DNA of 53,946 bases from Gluconacetobacter tumulisoli. GTDB taxonomy: Bacteria; Pseudomonadota; Alphaproteobacteria; Acetobacterales; Acetobacteraceae. Shown here in pieces: positions 51,907 through 53,946 of this stretch. The notes beneath the pieces were generated by a model. That model worked only from the letters and a program-made list of their open reading frames with translations, was not told the DNA's origin and searched no databases. The DNA lies in NCBI RefSeq assembly GCF_014174155.1, contig NZ_JABEQM010000020.1, forward strand, positions 1 to 53,946, given 5' to 3'. Position numbers and translations under genes: made by a program. Every line of letters begins with the position of its first letter. Within the stretch, counting starts at the first letter, position 1.

Positions 51907-53216
51907 CAGCCCTCCTCGTGCAGATGCGACAGCATGAAATTCACCGCCCTGCCGGCGGCGGCGCGGCGCGGGGCCGGACTGCAGGCCGCGTCCCGGCCGT
52001 TGCGCGCGACCTGGGCCGCCTGCCGCCGCCCTTCCGGATCGCGCAGAAGCCAGTCCACCAGGTTCGGGATGTGTCTGGCATCGTCCTGGAAATAATGGAC
52101 GCCCGGCTGGAATCGCGGATGCGGCAGGCAGGGGTCGGTCACGACGACCGCCCCCATGGCCATGCCCTGGCAGACCATGCGATGCCATTCGAAATAGCAG
52201 AATTCGTCGCGATGGATGTTCAGGCTGATTTTCGCCTGCTGCGTGATATAGCGGGACAGGCGGGTCAGGGACCGTTCCTCGAATCGTGTGCCGACGGGTC
52301 CCAACGCCTGCCTGCGATAATGGATGCAGGTCTGGTACGACGAAAGCGGCGCGGCCAGATACGCCAGGATGTCGTCCCGACGGGGGCTGTTTGTTCCGAA
52401 GAAACACAAATCGATCGGCCGCTCCTGCCATCGGGCATGGTCTCGCCCGTCGCGCGCACCCGGCGGCAAGGTCCTGAACAGCGGATGCATGCGGTCGAAT
52501 TCGTCCGGGGCAGGGGGCTGGCCGTCCAGTCCCGGTTCCCAATGCATGGCGGGGATGCCCGCCTGCGCGAACAGACAGGCGGGTTGATAGGCGATGTCGA
52601 AAATCCCCCGTGCCAGCATGAGCATGGGAAGGGCGCTGGTGAACCAGGGGCTGGGAATCTGTTCGGTATTGTACATGAATCCGTTGCGGACAGTACGATC
52701 CCGCAACCATGCCCGGCCTTGCCCCATCGAGAAGAATTCATGCGGCGCGACATAGATCGCAATGGCGTCGGTATCCTCGGGATCCGATGTCTCGTCGAGA
52801 ATGCGGGTGGGAATGCCCAGTTCGCTGATATTCATGGCGAGATCGCTGGCGATTTCGGTCATGAATACATTGCCCAGGGAACTGGCGTAGATCGTGATGC
52901 CCCGCGCCGACAGCCGGTTCAGTTCGTCGTCGGCGAGCAGCGGCGGATACGCCCTGTCCGTCGGGGTCGTCGAGACCAGGGCGCGGGCGATCCTGTCCTT
53001 CCGGAAGAGCTTCCGACCTTCGCCCACGCCCCATAGCAACGCATGTTCCGCGGCATTGTGGACGATGTCCTTGTGCAGGCCGTAATAATCCTCGTCCGAG
53101 AAATAGGCGAGTTTTTCCAGCCTGGAGACGGCGCGCGCCAGAAGGTCGGTCTGGATGTGGGGAAAGAAGGGATTCGTCAGCGTCCCGTGCGCGGGATCGG
53201 TGCCGCCTGACGTCAT
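51906..53216 (-). CDS. Glycosyltransferase-like protein (GT1/GT4, Glyco_trans_1_2 type)
   Basis: A 436-residue protein. The N-terminal half contains a nucleotide-fold-like ITIYASSLGNVF and VAPHEFFSMGQGRAWL. The C-terminal half has IDLCFFGTNSPRRDDIL and LNIHRDEFCYFEWHRMVCQGMAMGAVVVTDPCLPHP (described in parts), the usual donor-loop pattern of spore-maturation-like glycosyltransferases. It overlaps the coiled-coil gene by four bases at its start (ATGA) and the GT2 gene by one base at its end. Substrate unknown. Confidence 0.8.
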   Translation of the reverse strand: MTSGGTDPAHGTLTNPFFPHIQTDLLARAVSRLEKLAYFSDEDYYGLHKDIVHNAAEHALLWGVGEGRKLFRKDRIARALVSTTPTDRAYPPLLADDELNRLSARGITIYASSLGNVFMTEIASDLAMNISELGIPTRILDETSDPEDTDAIAIYVAPHEFFSMGQGRAWLRDRTVRNGFMYNTEQIPSPWFTSALPMLMLARGIFDIAYQPACLFAQAGIPAMHWEPGLDGQPPAPDEFDRMHPLFRTLPPGARDGRDHARWQERPIDLCFFGTNSPRRDDILAYLAAPLSSYQTCIHYRRQALGPVGTRFEERSLTRLSRYITQQAKISLNIHRDEFCYFEWHRMVCQGMAMGAVVVTDPCLPHPRFQPGVHYFQDDARHIPNLVDWLLRDPEGRRQAAQVARNGRDAACSPAPRRAAAGRAVNFMLSHLHEEG

Positions 53217-53689
53217 GACGGCCTGTTCCGACGGAAGGCGTCTGGTGCCGCGGGCCGAAGGACGCGGACGAGGCGGCGGAGCGGTCCCGTCACGCGCCAG
53301 GAGGTCGAGGACCGGAGGTCGCCGATCTCCTGTTCCAGGAGGGAGATCCTGCGTTCCAGCGCGGAGATCTGATTGGCACGGCCGATCAGGTCCTGCTCCA
53401 GAGCCGGTATCCGCTCTTTGCGGGTTGCCGCGTCCTGCTGCAACTGGTGTATTTCGGTGCGGGCGCTGGAAAGCGCGTCGCGCAGGGTTTCCCGCTCGGT
53501 GGCGAAGCGCTGGTCCAGCAACGTCCTGCGTTCCAGTTCCTCCGAGAATACCTGGCGTTGCAGCTCCATCTGGCGATTGAGTTGAATGCGCCGTTGCGTT
53601 TCCCGCTCCAGTGCCGTCCGCACGTCGGCCAGCGCCTGTTCCATCTGGGCTGGATCGTCAGGTTGCGACGCGGTGGATGTGGAGAGCAT
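53213..53689 (-). CDS. Stand-alone coiled-coil protein with SWRxTxP motif
   Basis: A 158-residue protein with no catalytic domain. Residues 15-125 are an uninterrupted heptad-rich helix, then STSWRVTGPLRRL (128-140) and a basic, Pro-containing tail. The start at 53689 follows an AGAGAAA sequence; a start 45 bases upstream is less likely. The same coil-plus-motif appears fused to a methyltransferase and to a glycosyltransferase in this locus. It may be a scaffold or length regulator of glycan assembly, or the separated N-terminal part of a former fusion with the next gene. Confidence 0.78.
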   Translation of the reverse strand: MLSTSTASQPDDPAQMEQALADVRTALERETQRRIQLNRQMELQRQVFSEELERRTLLDQRFATERETLRDALSSARTEIHQLQQDAATRKERIPALEQDLIGRANQISALERRISLLEQEIGDLRSSTSWRVTGPLRRLVRVLRPAAPDAFRRNRPS

Positions 53690-53804
53690 CGACGTTTCTC
53701 TTTGCGAAAAAATCAGGACCATCGTTTCTGGCAAGGCGCGATGGATCCGGACTCTGGTTCCTCGGGACGCGGGGCGAAAGTGTGGCCTGCCCTGAATGGT
53801 GGCG

Positions 53805-53946
53805 TTAGCTGATTGCCTCCTGGGCTAGAATTGTAGCGACCGTCCTTGCGACGCTGTTCTGCCAGTGTGGCAGTCGGATGCCGAAGACCTGTTCCAGCCT
53901 GGCGCAGTCCAGGCGGGAATCCTGCGGGCGGGGGGCGGGGGTGGGC
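53805..53946 (-). CDS. rfbD: dTDP-4-dehydrorhamnose reductase, C-terminal fragment (cut by window edge)
   Basis: The last 46 residues of a leftward gene, read to a TAA at 53805-53807. PRPQDSRLDCARLEQVFGI followed by RLPHWQ is the typical C terminus of RfbD/RmlD, the final NADPH-dependent step of dTDP-L-rhamnose synthesis. The rest lies beyond the window. It indicates that the neighbouring glycan contains rhamnose. The short remaining piece extends a little past the usual RfbD end. Confidence 0.82.
   Translation of the reverse strand, partial: PTPAPRPQDSRLDCARLEQVFGIRLPHWQNSVARTVATILAQEAIS

Overview
The window looks like chromosomal DNA of an alphaproteobacterium, most likely an acetic acid bacterium (Acetobacteraceae, Gluconacetobacter-like). 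This is inferred from the alphaproteobacterial-type initiator tRNA with a C1:A72 mismatch, high GC, an OprB porin beside GMC and aldehyde dehydrogenases, and the emphasis on polyol and sugar-acid oxidation. No database search was possible, so the genus is a guess. No transposase, integrase, phage gene or CRISPR array was seen.

Layout. (1) 34-110: initiator tRNA with a terminator. (2) 205-4141: a GntR regulator divergent from a small-molecule kinase, a class III PLP enzyme and an SDR. A 23-bp tandem operator-like repeat lies between them. (3) 4168-9851: a leftward operon for a ribose-type ABC importer (binding protein, permease, double ATPase, second permease) ending in a zinc alcohol dehydrogenase. 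(4) 10115-20452: an aldo/keto reductase, then a leftward SDR, DUF993 and TIM-barrel isomerase operon. After 1.1 kb of non-coding DNA come rightward aldehyde dehydrogenase, GMC oxidoreductase and OprB porin genes. Blocks 3 and 4 look like an uptake and oxidation system for an unidentified carbohydrate.

(5) 20499-41345: a GC-rich four-carbon sugar block. The leftward operon denD-like, MFS, EryC-like isomerase, dihydroxyacetone-type kinase, derI/rpiB-like, HCDH-family dehydrogenase, lerI/eryH-like, MFS, FMN 2-hydroxyacid dehydrogenase would take erythrulose phosphates to D-erythrose 4-phosphate. A LysR regulator and an MFS gene follow. The second leftward operon (lambda-crystallin-type dehydrogenase, MHS transporter, ltnD, otnK, otnC, otnI) would take tetronates through 3-oxo-tetronate 4-phosphate to dihydroxyacetone phosphate. 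A divergent GntR regulator flanks it. Six copies of a GC-rich intergenic repeat were found, all inside or at the edge of this block.

(6) 41478-44273: a PhnD-like binding protein without a signal peptide and a fatty acid desaturase, divergent from an XRE regulator. (7) 44356-53946: a lower-GC surface-polysaccharide locus. It holds an unknown 510-residue protein, a methyltransferase with a coiled coil, five glycosyltransferases, a stand-alone coiled-coil protein and the 3' end of rfbD. Three of these proteins share a coiled coil followed by a short Ser-Trp-Arg/Lys-x-Thr-x-Pro motif.

The most interesting candidate system is block 5. It appears to join a tetrulose phosphate pathway and a tetronate pathway in one locus, with entry at the ketose or acid level rather than by erythritol kinase. 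It has a CRYL1-type enzyme that could bypass OtnI, and an OtnC homologue that lacks two expected active-site residues.
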